From Wansuia hejianensis (GTDB taxonomy: Bacteria > Bacillota > Clostridia > Lachnospirales > Lachnospiraceae), in NCBI RefSeq assembly GCF_014337215.1, contig NZ_CP060635.1:2493501-2557500 (forward strand): a stretch of DNA of 64,000 nucleotides, written 5' to 3'. Both the position numbers and the translations under genes were made by a program. Below the pieces are notes generated by a model. It was not told the DNA's origin, did not search any database, and saw nothing but the letters and a program-made list of their open reading frames with translations. Positions 9,799 to 18,486 of the stretch are shown piece after piece (within the stretch, counting starts at the first letter, position 1; each line of letters begins with the position of its first letter).

Positions 9799-9827
9799 AT
9801 TATAAACGTTCCCATTATCGAATGCAA
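9799..9827 (-). promoter_or_regulatory. Promoter of the ABC transporter operon with overlapping operator
   Basis: Read leftward, -35 TTGCAT (9822-9827) and -10 TATAAT (9799-9804) are 17 bases apart. The spacer contains ATGGGAACGTT (9805-9815). The same motif is found near the lacI and isomerase promoters. A repressor bound here would block RNA polymerase directly. The rest of the 386-base gap (9744-10129) is AT-rich and holds the divergent lacI promoter; I see no other gene. Confidence 0.7.
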
Positions 9828-10027
9828 GTTAAATATTATTTTTGTCTACTTCTCATCTATTTACTGTTTAATTTTTGTACATATTGCACATTTTTATGAG
9901 TTTTTATTGCTTTTATGCTTATATATATCATTCCCATTCCGCAATTTTATTCTGTTATTTTAATTTTTTAAGCTCTTTTCTTCTATTTTTACTTGTCATT
10001 TTTATGATTTTCATGTATCATTTTAGT

Positions 10028-10038
10028 ATCGTTCCCAT
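10028..10038. promoter_or_regulatory. Probable LacI-family operator upstream of lacI
   Basis: ATCGTTCCCAT is the reverse of ATGGGAACGAT, matching the motif in the ABC and isomerase promoters at 10 of 11 positions. It lies about 30 bases before the -35 of the lacI gene, between the two divergent promoters, so it could serve autoregulation or looping. Confidence 0.55.
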
Positions 10039-10068
10039 ATATGTCACCTCTATAATTGCATTTCATAT

Positions 10069-10097
10069 TTGACATATGGAATAATTTGACTTAAGAT
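10069..10097 (+). promoter_or_regulatory. Promoter of the LacI-family regulator gene
   Basis: TTGACA (10069-10074) and TAAGAT (10092-10097) are 17 bases apart, 33 bases before the ATG. This is a good sigma-A type promoter. Confidence 0.6.
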
Positions 10098-10129
10098 AAC
10101 AGTAATCCAGAGAAGAAGGAGGCATTATC

Positions 10130-11140
10130 ATGTCCAACAACATCTTCGATGTGGCGCATTTAGCAGGAGTCAGCAAATCCACGGTATCCAGAGTGATTAA
10201 TAACTGTGAAAATATAAAACCCTCTACAAAAGCCAAAGTCGAGGCCGCAATGAAGGAGTTAAATTATACTCCCAGTTATTTTGCGCAGAGTATTCGTACA
10301 CGCAAGGCCAAAACGCTTGCCCTGTTGGTTCCCGAGGTTTCCAACCTGTTTTATAATGAATTATTCAATATAATAGCAGAGGTAGCCATGCAGCACGGCT
10401 ACCTGGTTCTCCTGTGCAATGTGGGACAGACACGGGAACGCATCCTTTCTTTCATCCAAAAACTCCGCCAGCGGAATATCGACGGAATTATTTACTGCGT
10501 CTATCAGAGCTCCCTTCTTATGGATGAGCTGATTCAGATTTCACACCAGATCCCTATGGTTTTCGTGGATTATCCCAATCCTCAGAGGGATGATATCTCC
10601 TGCATAGCCTCTGACGGCCTGCACGATACAGCGCAGATCGTAAAGATGTTCTACGACCAGGGGCGAAAGCGTATCGCATTCGTCGGCCTGGGGGATATTG
10701 TGACGATCAACTACCGTTATCTGGGTTACAGCGCAAGCCTGACCGCCTGCGGCTATCCATTTGACAAAGGCCTGGTCTACCAGGAATACCTGAGCAATTA
10801 TTCAGGAGAACATTTCCATATTGGCTACCGCGCCGCCCAGGCATTGATGAACCGGGATGAAAAGCCGGACGCCATCGTCTGCGGCACCGACATGCTGGCA
10901 ATTGCCGTCATCCGTTATCTTCTGGAGAACGGCTACCACATTCCCCAGGACGTGGCAGTCACCGGCTATGACAACATATCCATCAGCTCCATGGTGTTCC
11001 CTTCTCTGTCCACAATGGCTCAGCCCATTCATGAAATGGGCACTGCGGCAGCGGACATCCTCTTTAAGAAGATTGAGAACAACAGTTATAACAAAAGCCT
11101 TTTGCTCCAGTCCGAATTTATCAGCCGGGATTCCACCTGA
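10130..11140 (+). CDS. LacI-family transcriptional regulator of the rhamnose genes
   Basis: The 336-residue protein has a LacI helix-turn-helix at residues about 3-25 (DVAHLAGVSKSTVSRVINN), a hinge helix, and a periplasmic-binding-like sugar domain from about residue 60. The ATG at 10130 follows AGAAGGAGG. It lies between the divergent ABC operon and the isomerase gene. It most likely represses both until a sugar or sugar phosphate binds; three copies of one operator-like motif support this. The ligand is inferred from the neighbours, not seen. Confidence 0.9.
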   Translation: MSNNIFDVAHLAGVSKSTVSRVINNCENIKPSTKAKVEAAMKELNYTPSYFAQSIRTRKAKTLALLVPEVSNLFYNELFNIIAEVAMQHGYLVLLCNVGQTRERILSFIQKLRQRNIDGIIYCVYQSSLLMDELIQISHQIPMVFVDYPNPQRDDISCIASDGLHDTAQIVKMFYDQGRKRIAFVGLGDIVTINYRYLGYSASLTACGYPFDKGLVYQEYLSNYSGEHFHIGYRAAQALMNRDEKPDAIVCGTDMLAIAVIRYLLENGYHIPQDVAVTGYDNISISSMVFPSLSTMAQPIHEMGTAAADILFKKIENNSYNKSLLLQSEFISRDST

Positions 11141-11343
11141 AAACTCAAATATAAAAGCTAAACACTCTAACATTCTGTAACTGTTCAACTTTCAGGCTTC
11201 ACTGCCGTAAAAGCATACGCGCAGGTTGCACATGCCTGCAGCTTGGCGCAGTATATCCTGAGATTTCATCGCAAATGCAATGCGTCGCCCAGCGGCACGC
11301 CGGAACCCAAAACTGTCACAACAATTTTCGTTAATTTGGTCTA

Positions 11344-11395
11344 TTGACTTTAAATTATACTCATGCTATTATTTATATGTCTTTATGGGAACGTT
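11344..11395 (+). promoter_or_regulatory. Promoter and operator of the rhamnose isomerase gene
   Basis: TTGACT (11344-11349) and TATTAT (11367-11372) are 17 bases apart. ATGGGAACGTT (11385-11395) lies just past the expected start point, a classic repressor position. The 310-base gap 11141-11450 otherwise shows no gene; the stretch 11141-11340 has no feature I can support. Confidence 0.65.
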
Positions 11396-11450
11396 ACTCA
11401 AAATGAGGTGTGTTCCATACAGGATAATCTTTCAGAAAGAGGTATGTGAT

Positions 11451-12686
11451 ATGGCATATACGCTAAAAGACAATTATGATGCCCTGTGCGAAAAGCTCGC
11501 CTCCAGAAATGTCGACATTGAGTGGGTGAAGAACAAATTAAAGGAGCAAAGGATTGAACTTCCCTCCTGGGCTGTCGGTAACTCCGGCACCCGTTATGGT
11601 ACTTTTAGTGACAAAGGCGCCGCCGTGACTGTTTGGGACCGGATCGATGACTGCGCAGAAATCCAGCGCTGTCTTGGTATCACTCCCCTAATGGCTACCC
11701 ACGTATGCTGGGACAAAACAGAGGACGGTAATTTTATTCCCGTTAAGGAATATGCCGCCGAAAAGGGTATGCGCCTGGGAACTCTTCATCCGAATACCTT
11801 CAGCGGACAACAATTCCGCTATGGCTCCATGTGTTCTCCGGTCCGCGAGGTCCGCGAACAGACAAAGGAGCATTTTGCTGAATGCGTCCGCATCGCCCGT
11901 GAGCTGAACTGCAAAACAATTGGTATGTGGGTCGCAGACGGCACAAATTATCCCGGCCAGGACGTGCTACGTGAAAGGAAGCACCGGCTGTTTGAGGGAT
12001 TAAACTGCCTCTGCAGCGCCATGGATTCCGATATGACCCTTCTTCTGGAATATAAGCCCTTTGAGCCCTTTTTCTACACCACCGACGTCAATGACTGGGG
12101 GATGAGCCTTCTGATGTGTGAAAAGCTGGGAGATCAGGCAAAGGTCCTGGTTGACCTGGGCCACCACGTGTCCGGCGTCAATGTGGAACAGATTATCGCT
12201 ACTCTTCTCGATGAACAGAAGCTGGGCGGCTTCCACTTCAATAACCGGCGTTATGCAGATGATGATTTGATTCTGGGCACTGTAAACCCCCTGGAAATCT
12301 TTATGATCTATAAAGAAATCACAGACGCCGGACTGGACGGCCTGCCCACAGATATTACATATATGCTGGATCAATCCCATAACATTGAAAACAGTATTGA
12401 GGGAATTATCTATTCTGTGATGAACATTCAGACAGCCTTCGCCAAATCTCTGATTATTGACCGTAAGGCCCTGAGTGATTCCCAGAGTAATAATGATACT
12501 GTGTTGTCCAATAAGCTGGTGATGGAAGCCTTCGAGACCGACGTACAGCCTCTGATTGAAACCGTCCGCCTGGAGCTGGGGCTGGAAAACACGAACCCTC
12601 TGGCAAATTACAGGAACAGCGGATATCAGAAGAAAATCGAAGCAACCCGGACTGCAGTTGCGCTCACTCTGGGCGGGGGCTGCTGA
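11451..12686 (+). CDS. rhaI: L-rhamnose isomerase
   Basis: This 411-residue TIM-barrel sugar isomerase interconverts L-rhamnose and L-rhamnulose with two divalent metals. Family features visible are THVCWDK, LHPNTFSGQQF, LVDLGHHVSG with metal-ligand Asp and His, and FHFNNRRYADDDL. The pattern fits the RhaI group of Gram-positives and pseudomonads rather than E. coli RhaA. I start it at the ATG at 11451, which has AGAGG upstream; the 57 codons in frame before it include the promoter. A UroD-like gene follows after 43 bases and may be co-transcribed. Confidence 0.88.
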   Translation: MAYTLKDNYDALCEKLASRNVDIEWVKNKLKEQRIELPSWAVGNSGTRYGTFSDKGAAVTVWDRIDDCAEIQRCLGITPLMATHVCWDKTEDGNFIPVKEYAAEKGMRLGTLHPNTFSGQQFRYGSMCSPVREVREQTKEHFAECVRIARELNCKTIGMWVADGTNYPGQDVLRERKHRLFEGLNCLCSAMDSDMTLLLEYKPFEPFFYTTDVNDWGMSLLMCEKLGDQAKVLVDLGHHVSGVNVEQIIATLLDEQKLGGFHFNNRRYADDDLILGTVNPLEIFMIYKEITDAGLDGLPTDITYMLDQSHNIENSIEGIIYSVMNIQTAFAKSLIIDRKALSDSQSNNDTVLSNKLVMEAFETDVQPLIETVRLELGLENTNPLANYRNSGYQKKIEATRTAVALTLGGGC

Positions 12687-12729
12687 CCGGTACAACAGAC
12701 AGACGAACAGATCGTAAAGGAGGTCACAA

Positions 12730-13785
12730 ATGACTGGAAAAGAACGAATCATGGCGGCCCTGAACCGTCAGGTGCCCGATCATGCGCCCACCATGGAATG
12801 GATTCTAAGTAAAAAGGTAATGAAAACCGCCTATGGAACTGAAGATGATATCGAATTCTCCCGGCTGGCGGACCTGGACGCCCTGGCAGTTTCCCTGGGC
12901 AGCAAAAACAGAGCCGTCCTGGACGGTGGGAAACGCGTTGTAGACGAATGGGGCATTACCCGGCAGATTTATGAGGAATATCCCCTGCCCGTAGTAAATC
13001 CCATTAAGAATATGGATGATTTTAAAGCCATGGAAATTCCCGACCCCGACGCTTCCTACCACTACGACCGGATCAAGCTGGCGCTTAAAGAAGTCGGCGA
13101 TGAAAAGGCGATTGTCGGCCGGGTTAAGGACGTCATTTCCATGCCCCGTGACCTGATGGGCTTTGAGTCCTTCCTGGAAAGCCTCTACACCGACCCTGAT
13201 CTGGCAACCGGGCTCATGAAAATGAGCTGCGATTATTCCTGCCGGGTGTGTGAAAACCTGCACGACATCGGAATTGAAATCATCGTACTGGGAGACGACA
13301 TTGCCAACAACAATGCGCTTCTGATGAGCCCATCCATGTATCGAGAAATGGTGCTGCCGCACTTCGCCAAGCTGGTACAGCACGCCAAAAAGCTGGGCAT
13401 GAAAGTAATCAAGCATTCAGACGGCGACCTGAATGCGATCGTGGAAGACCTGATCGGTGCCGGCATCGACTGTCTGGACCCCATAGACAAACGTGGGAAC
13501 ATGCGCATGGGCGAGCTGAAGAAGAAATACGGCCATCAGATCGCCTTTAAAGGAAATGTCGACTGTGTGGAAACCCTGGTGGATCAACCGCTGGAAGCAG
13601 TTCGGAAAGAGACGGCCCAGACGCTTCTGGAAGGCGGGATTGGCGGCGGACTGATTATTTCTTCCTCCAACTCCATCCATACAGGCATTAACGCCGAAAA
13701 CTGGAAATACTTCCTGGAGGTGCGCAAGGAGCTGGGGCAGTATCCGCTGAATGTTGAAATGCTTGAGAAAATAGCTTCTGAATAA
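12730..13785 (+). CDS. Uroporphyrinogen-decarboxylase-like protein (MtaA/CmuA-type methyltransferase family)
   Basis: The 351-residue protein starts after AAAGGAGG and begins MTGKERIMAALNRQVPDHAP, typical of the UroD superfamily branch of methyltransferases. KHSDGD near residue 222 and GNVDC near 276 hold probable zinc ligands (His, Cys). Such proteins usually move methyl groups between a methyl donor, a corrinoid protein and coenzyme M or folate; they do not make haem. No corrinoid protein is encoded nearby. Its location 43 bases after rhamnose isomerase suggests shared transcription, but no link to rhamnose is known to me. Confidence 0.8.
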   Translation: MTGKERIMAALNRQVPDHAPTMEWILSKKVMKTAYGTEDDIEFSRLADLDALAVSLGSKNRAVLDGGKRVVDEWGITRQIYEEYPLPVVNPIKNMDDFKAMEIPDPDASYHYDRIKLALKEVGDEKAIVGRVKDVISMPRDLMGFESFLESLYTDPDLATGLMKMSCDYSCRVCENLHDIGIEIIVLGDDIANNNALLMSPSMYREMVLPHFAKLVQHAKKLGMKVIKHSDGDLNAIVEDLIGAGIDCLDPIDKRGNMRMGELKKKYGHQIAFKGNVDCVETLVDQPLEAVRKETAQTLLEGGIGGGLIISSSNSIHTGINAENWKYFLEVRKELGQYPLNVEMLEKIASE

Positions 13786-13792
13786 GTGATCT

Positions 13793-13838
13793 AAAAATGC
13801 TGCGTGCCAGCCTGGCAAAGGCATCACGCAGCATTTTT
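13793..13838. terminator. Bidirectional terminator between the UroD-like and MogA-MOSC genes
   Basis: Perfect 14-base arms (13793-13806 and 13825-13838) start with five A and end with five T, so the hairpin has a T run on both strands. It lies between two convergent genes. Confidence 0.9.
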
Positions 13839-13861
13839 CCAGCATGGATAAAACCTTTACA

Positions 13862-14788
13862 TTAAATGACTGTCAGTTCGTCCCCCTCCCGGATCGTCCC
13901 GCCATGAAGAACCCTGGCAAATACCCCTTCCTTCGGCATGATGCATTCGCCCATCTGTTTGAATATCTCGCAGCCGCTGTGACATTCTTTTCCGATCTGG
14001 GTCAGTTCCAGCACCACCTCTCCGCACCGGAACCGGGTCCCCTCCGGCAGCCTTCGGAAATCAATTCCGCTGACGATGAGGTTTTCCCCAAAAGCCCCTT
14101 CTTCCACAGCCGCACCTCTGGCCCTAAACGCTTCTATTTTTTCATATGACAGCAGACTTACCTGCCTGTGCCACTCTCCCGCATGGGCATCATTTTCAAT
14201 CCCGAAATTCTCAATCAGCCTGGCCTCATGGATATTTTTTTTGGGAGTTCCTCTTTTTTCACTGATGCAGACTGCCAAGACCTTCCCGGAAACGGCCGGG
14301 GCTCCACAGTTTGACGCATTTCCGGTCAGTACGTCCAGCCCGTGAGCCAGTTCTGTGATTACATACTCCAGACATTCCCGGACTGCTTTGGGACTGCCCG
14401 GCAGATTGACAATCAATGTCTGCTTCCGTATTCCCGCCGCACTTCTGCTGAGCATGGCGCGTTTGGTGAACTGCAGGCTGTGGGCCCGCATGGCTTCCGG
14501 TATGCCCGGCACCTCCCGCTCCACTGCGGCCAGCGTCGCCTCCGGCATGCAATCCCTGGGCGAAAAGCCTGTCCCCCCGGTGGTCAGGATCAGATCCGCC
14601 AAACGTTCATCGGCGATCCGTTCCATCTCCGCCGTCAGCTTTTCCTGATCGTCAGGAAGGATGACGAAAGACACCACACGGTAGCCGTGTTCTTCAGCAA
14701 TCCTGCAGATCTCTGGGCCGCTTTGATCTTCTCTTTTTCCCTCATATCCGCTGTCACTGGACACAATAACTGCTACTCTTCGTTCCAT
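13862..14788 (-). CDS. Molybdopterin adenylyltransferase (MogA-like) fused to a MOSC domain
   Basis: The 308-residue protein has a MoaB/MogA fold at 1-160, with TTGGTGFSPRD at 69-79 and NLPGSP at 128-133. A MOSC domain follows at about 168-308, with GAFGENLIVSG at 231-241 and the conserved Cys at 269. MogA adenylates molybdopterin before molybdate insertion; MOSC domains often handle sulfur on the cofactor. I start it at 14788, where GGAGG stands about 7 bases upstream; a longer in-frame start overlaps moaA. It ends the leftward molybdenum-cofactor operon. The fusion is found in Clostridia and may finish the cofactor for xanthine-dehydrogenase-like enzymes (inference). Confidence 0.85.
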   Translation of the reverse strand: MERRVAVIVSSDSGYEGKREDQSGPEICRIAEEHGYRVVSFVILPDDQEKLTAEMERIADERLADLILTTGGTGFSPRDCMPEATLAAVEREVPGIPEAMRAHSLQFTKRAMLSRSAAGIRKQTLIVNLPGSPKAVRECLEYVITELAHGLDVLTGNASNCGAPAVSGKVLAVCISEKRGTPKKNIHEARLIENFGIENDAHAGEWHRQVSLLSYEKIEAFRARGAAVEEGAFGENLIVSGIDFRRLPEGTRFRCGEVVLELTQIGKECHSGCEIFKQMGECIMPKEGVFARVLHGGTIREGDELTVI

Positions 14789-14790
14789 AT

Positions 14791-15765
14791 TTAACCTCCG
14801 ATCTGTGACATCATATGTGTTTCCCCGCCATGCCCCGGTTCCCGGCCAAACCGGTGGCATTCCGGCTTCCGGCGTATGGCATCTTCTGCCGCCCTGAAAA
14901 GCTCCTCCGCTCCTGCTCCTGCACGAAGCAGCCGCCTCAGGTCGGCCCCTTCCTCATACTGAAGGCAAGTCTTTAAAAACCCCTGGGCTGTGAGCCGGAT
15001 CCGGTTGCAGCTTCCACAGAACTGATGGCTGACCGGGCTGATAAAACCAATCTTTCCTGCGAACCCGGGAAAGCTGTAATAATGTCCGGGGCCATTGCCC
15101 AGCTCTTCTTCACAGGCTTCGCATTTCCCATACCGGAGCTGCAGCTCCTCCAACAGCCCCTTTTCCTTTTTGGGGGTAAACTGCTTTCCCTGGCCGATGG
15201 GCATCATTTCTATAAAACGCACATGAATGGCCTGATCCTTGGCTAGGCCTGCCACCGCCGCCGCGTCCTGTCCGGGGATTCCCATGGGAACGCAATTGAT
15301 TTTTAATGGGATATCTGGGTATCCCATCGCACTCCGAATCCCCCGCAGCACTGACCGAAGGCCGGTTCTTCTGGTGATCTGCTCATATACCTCCGCGTTC
15401 AGGGTATCCAGGCTGATATTAATACCGTCTATACCTGCCTCTGCCAGTTCTCCCATGGCCTTTTCCAACAGAACTCCATTGGTCGTCAGTGTCACCCTCT
15501 CAATCCCCGGCACTTGTTTCAGCATTTTTACCAGCAGGAATAGCTTACTCCGCACAAGCGGCTCTCCTCCGGTCAGCCTGATGGACCGGATTCCCAGCCG
15601 TGCCAATACTCCGGCCAGCTCCGTGATCTCTTCATAGCTCAGTATCTCATGCCTACCGGCAGGACGGACCCCCTCCTCCGGCATACAGTAGATGCACCTC
15701 AGATTGCAGCGGTCTGTCACCGACACCCGCAGATAGTCTATGACCCTTCCATATCCGTCAACCAT
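14791..15765 (-). CDS. moaA: GTP 3',8-cyclase (radical SAM)
   Basis: The 324-residue protein carries out the first step of molybdopterin synthesis, turning GTP into 3',8-cyclo-GTP. The radical-SAM cluster cysteines are C20, C24 and C27 (CNLRCIYC). The second cluster is in the C-terminal CGSCNRIRLT region with a further Cys 13 residues on. The SAM-binding TGGEP motif is present. The start at 15765 overlaps the end of moaC by 8 bases (ATGGTTGA), fixing the start and implying coupling. The very C-terminus lacks the usual double glycine at the last residues, but has IGG as its final three. Confidence 0.92.
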   Translation of the reverse strand: MVDGYGRVIDYLRVSVTDRCNLRCIYCMPEEGVRPAGRHEILSYEEITELAGVLARLGIRSIRLTGGEPLVRSKLFLLVKMLKQVPGIERVTLTTNGVLLEKAMGELAEAGIDGINISLDTLNAEVYEQITRRTGLRSVLRGIRSAMGYPDIPLKINCVPMGIPGQDAAAVAGLAKDQAIHVRFIEMMPIGQGKQFTPKKEKGLLEELQLRYGKCEACEEELGNGPGHYYSFPGFAGKIGFISPVSHQFCGSCNRIRLTAQGFLKTCLQYEEGADLRRLLRAGAGAEELFRAAEDAIRRKPECHRFGREPGHGGETHMMSQIGG

Positions 15766-16237
15766 ACGTAATGTCCCCGCTCCTGCCTCCTGTTTTGGCC
15801 AATAGGCGGACGTCCGTAATCTCCATCCCCCTGTCAATGGCCTTACACATGTCGTAAATAGTCAGCAGAGCCACCGTAACCGCCGTCAGTGCTTCCATCT
15901 CCACGCCGGTCTTTTCCTCCACTTTCACCGTAGAGATGGCCCGTATTTCCAGCTTTTCTTCATCCGTCTCGAAATCAACGGCACATTTCCGGATACAGAG
16001 GGGGTGGCACATGGGAATCAGCGACCATGCCTGCTTGGCGGCCATGATTCCAGCCACACGGGCCACGCCCAGCACATCTCCCTTTTTCACGTTCCCGTGA
16101 ACCACGGCGTCCATAACCTCCGCGTTTACGCGGATTGCTCCCGCAGCCGACGCCGTGCGGACCGTAACGGCCTTCTCTGACACATCCACCATGACAGCAT
16201 TGCCCGCTTCATCAAAATGGTTCCATTTCTCATCCAT
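15758..16237 (-). CDS. moaC: Cyclic pyranopterin monophosphate synthase
   Basis: This 159-residue MoaC converts 3',8-cyclo-GTP to cyclic pyranopterin. MCHPL, EMEALTAV and DMCKA are diagnostic stretches, and length is normal. I use the ATG at 16237 with AGAGG upstream, rather than a TTG seven codons earlier. It overlaps moaA at its 3' end. It is preceded by a 150-base gap with no clear promoter, so it may be read from the upstream MoeA-like gene. Confidence 0.93.
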   Translation of the reverse strand: MDEKWNHFDEAGNAVMVDVSEKAVTVRTASAAGAIRVNAEVMDAVVHGNVKKGDVLGVARVAGIMAAKQAWSLIPMCHPLCIRKCAVDFETDEEKLEIRAISTVKVEEKTGVEMEALTAVTVALLTIYDMCKAIDRGMEITDVRLLAKTGGRSGDITYG

Positions 16238-16387
16238 AATATTCAAACCTCTCTGCAATCAAAATCCGCATTCCTACGCTTCATTTTCTCTTACAAATAT
16301 ATCAGGAATTCTAAACTTCATTTCCTCTTTCAAACAAATGTGTAATCCTGTGATCCACTTACTTTAATAATTGCTGTGGTTTATATC

Positions 16388-17410
16388 TCAGATTTTACCA
16401 AACCCACAGGCCGGAAAATGGCATTCCGGGCAGCCCAGGCACAGGCCGCCGTTTCCAAGCCTGGTAATATCGCGCCGGGTGACGGGGATCTTCGCGGCCA
16501 CGCGCGGCAGCATCAGGTCAAATATTGTTGTATCCGCATACATGACGCAGCCGGGCAGACCCATAACGGGAGTCCCGTCCTCAAAATATGCCAGGCAGAA
16601 CATGGCGCCGGGCAGGACCGGAGCGCCGTAGGATATCACCCTGGCGCCGCTGGCTTTAATCGCGCCAGGCGTCTGATCGTCCGGGTCCACGCTCATACCC
16701 CCTGTGGCTATGATGAGTTCACAGCCTCTGTTCTTCAGCTCCAGAATCGCCGCTGTAATCCTGCCTTTCTCATCATTCACCGTCAGGTGTTCTGCCGTCT
16801 GTATTCCGTATCCCTCAAGCTTCCTCCTGACTACCGGTGTAAAGGTATCCTGGATTCTGCCGTAGAACACTTCATTTCCGGTGGTGACGATGCCGGCCGT
16901 CTTCAGGCGGTATGGGAGCAGCTCGCACAGGGGAGCTCCGCCTGCCCGTTCTCTCACAAGCTCCATCTTCTCCTTCGCGATTACCAGCGGAATTACTCTG
17001 GTACCCAACAGCTTATCTCCTTTTTTTACAGGTGTGTTGGTATGGCGCGACGCAATCATTACCTGATCAATGTCGTTAATCTCATCCAGACGTTCCACAT
17101 CTATGCGGAAAAGCCCGTCGCATTCCGCCGTCAGTTCTATTTTCCCCTCTCTCACTTCAGAGGGAGCCATGTGCTCGTTCATGCACACCTGGCATAAAAT
17201 CCCGGCGGCCTCATTTTCGTGGTATACGGTATCATCCTTTTCCCAGACATACAGATTGTCCTTTCCCAGGCTTTTCAACACAGGGATATCTTCCTCTGTC
17301 ACGATATGCCCCTTGCGGAACCTGGCCCCCTTCGTAACTCCCCGTATGATCTGCGTCACATCATGGCACAGCACCTGTCCAACCGCATCCTCTGTCCTTA
17401 TCAGTTTCAT
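16388..17410 (-). CDS. Molybdopterin-binding protein (MoeA-like)
   Basis: The 340-residue protein has a molybdopterin-binding MoaB-like domain at about 170-315 (GIVTTGNEVFYG and ATGGMSVDPDD), after an N-terminal part unlike classical MoeA. The last 20 residues contain a cysteine cluster of pattern C-x2-C-x2-C-x5-C, which could bind metal. It is typical of Clostridia molybdenum hydroxylase clusters next to XdhC. It probably helps insert molybdate into the cofactor (inference). It follows modC by 29 bases in the same direction. Confidence 0.85.
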   Translation of the reverse strand: MKLIRTEDAVGQVLCHDVTQIIRGVTKGARFRKGHIVTEEDIPVLKSLGKDNLYVWEKDDTVYHENEAAGILCQVCMNEHMAPSEVREGKIELTAECDGLFRIDVERLDEINDIDQVMIASRHTNTPVKKGDKLLGTRVIPLVIAKEKMELVRERAGGAPLCELLPYRLKTAGIVTTGNEVFYGRIQDTFTPVVRRKLEGYGIQTAEHLTVNDEKGRITAAILELKNRGCELIIATGGMSVDPDDQTPGAIKASGARVISYGAPVLPGAMFCLAYFEDGTPVMGLPGCVMYADTTIFDLMLPRVAAKIPVTRRDITRLGNGGLCLGCPECHFPACGFGKI

Positions 17411-17439
17411 AAGCTCTCCACCTTCTTTTCATCATCCGG

Positions 17440-18486
17440 CTATTCCGGATAGAGTAACAGAACATTCTGCGGAGCGATCCCCAGCCGCTCCGGCATCTGC
17501 TGCGGCTTCCTGTCCTTCGAAATCCGCCACCAGAGATCCGGCGTTCCTTTTCTCTGTCCCGTGTACCGAAACAAAATTCTCATTTCAAAAGGTTCCTCCC
17601 GCTCGGCGGAGTATACCACCGGAAATACATTTTCCTCCGCCCCCGGATTAAAATAATGCGCCCGGATTCCCACCGCGCACAGGGAATCACCCACCTGCTG
17701 CTTCGTCCTGAGCCGGACGCCCCAATCCGGAACTTCAACTTCATACTCGCCCGTTTTACGGGCCGCGGCTATGTTCTTGCAGCCTGTCAGCGCAGCTCCG
17801 GTCCTGCTGCCCGGATCTGCGAATATCTCCTTTGTTTTCCCCATGCTCAGCAGCTTCCCCTGGCCCATAACGGCCACACGGCCGCAGAGATAATAAACCT
17901 CATCCCGGCTGTGGCTGACCAGCAGCACATCTTTTCCGAAATCCGTCAGAATATCCCTCACCTGGGTCTGAAGCTGCTCCCGGAGATAGGTGTCCAGCGC
18001 GCTGAACGGTTCGTCCAGAAGCAAAAGCTCCGGACCGCTGACCAGCATCCTCGCCAGAGCCGCCCGCTGCTGCTGCCCCCCGCTCAGCTGATGGGGATAC
18101 AGCCCGCGCTGTTTTACCAGCCCCATCGCCTCCACCGCTTCATCCAGCTTCCTGTTTCTGGCCCGCCGGTCCTTTTCCCGGCACAGGCCGCAGCGGATAT
18201 TTTGCTCCACCGTCATATTGGGAAACAGGGCGTAATTTTGGAACAGATACCCCACGCGCCGTTCCTGGGGCCTCCTGTCTATGTGCTTAACGCTGTCGAA
18301 AAGTACTCTTCCATTCAGGACGATCCTGCCCTCATCGGGCTTCTCAATTCCTGCGATACACTTCAGCGTCATGCTTTTCCCGCAGCCAGAGGCGCCCAGC
18401 AGCCCCGTGATTCCCTCCGCATGCTCCAGATCCACGGTCATAGAAAAATCCCCCAGCGTTTTTCTGATATGAGCAGAAAGACTCAT
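17440..18486 (-). CDS. modC: Molybdate ABC transporter ATP-binding protein
   Basis: The 348-residue ATPase has Walker A GASGCGKS near 32-39, signature LSGGQQQR near 134, and Walker B LLLLDEPFSALD. A C-terminal region of about 110 residues follows and would hold a TOBE-like domain, somewhat divergent. It powers molybdate uptake with ModA and ModB. Its ATG overlaps the modB stop by four bases (ATGA). Confidence 0.9.
   Translation of the reverse strand: MSLSAHIRKTLGDFSMTVDLEHAEGITGLLGASGCGKSMTLKCIAGIEKPDEGRIVLNGRVLFDSVKHIDRRPQERRVGYLFQNYALFPNMTVEQNIRCGLCREKDRRARNRKLDEAVEAMGLVKQRGLYPHQLSGGQQQRAALARMLVSGPELLLLDEPFSALDTYLREQLQTQVRDILTDFGKDVLLVSHSRDEVYYLCGRVAVMGQGKLLSMGKTKEIFADPGSRTGAALTGCKNIAAARKTGEYEVEVPDWGVRLRTKQQVGDSLCAVGIRAHYFNPGAEENVFPVVYSAEREEPFEMRILFRYTGQRKGTPDLWWRISKDRKPQQMPERLGIAPQNVLLLYPE

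Noticed and set aside
16238..16387. Molybdenum-cofactor riboswitch before moaC
   Set aside because: The 150-base gap shows no convincing conserved core or paired arms; only two tiny ORFs without support.
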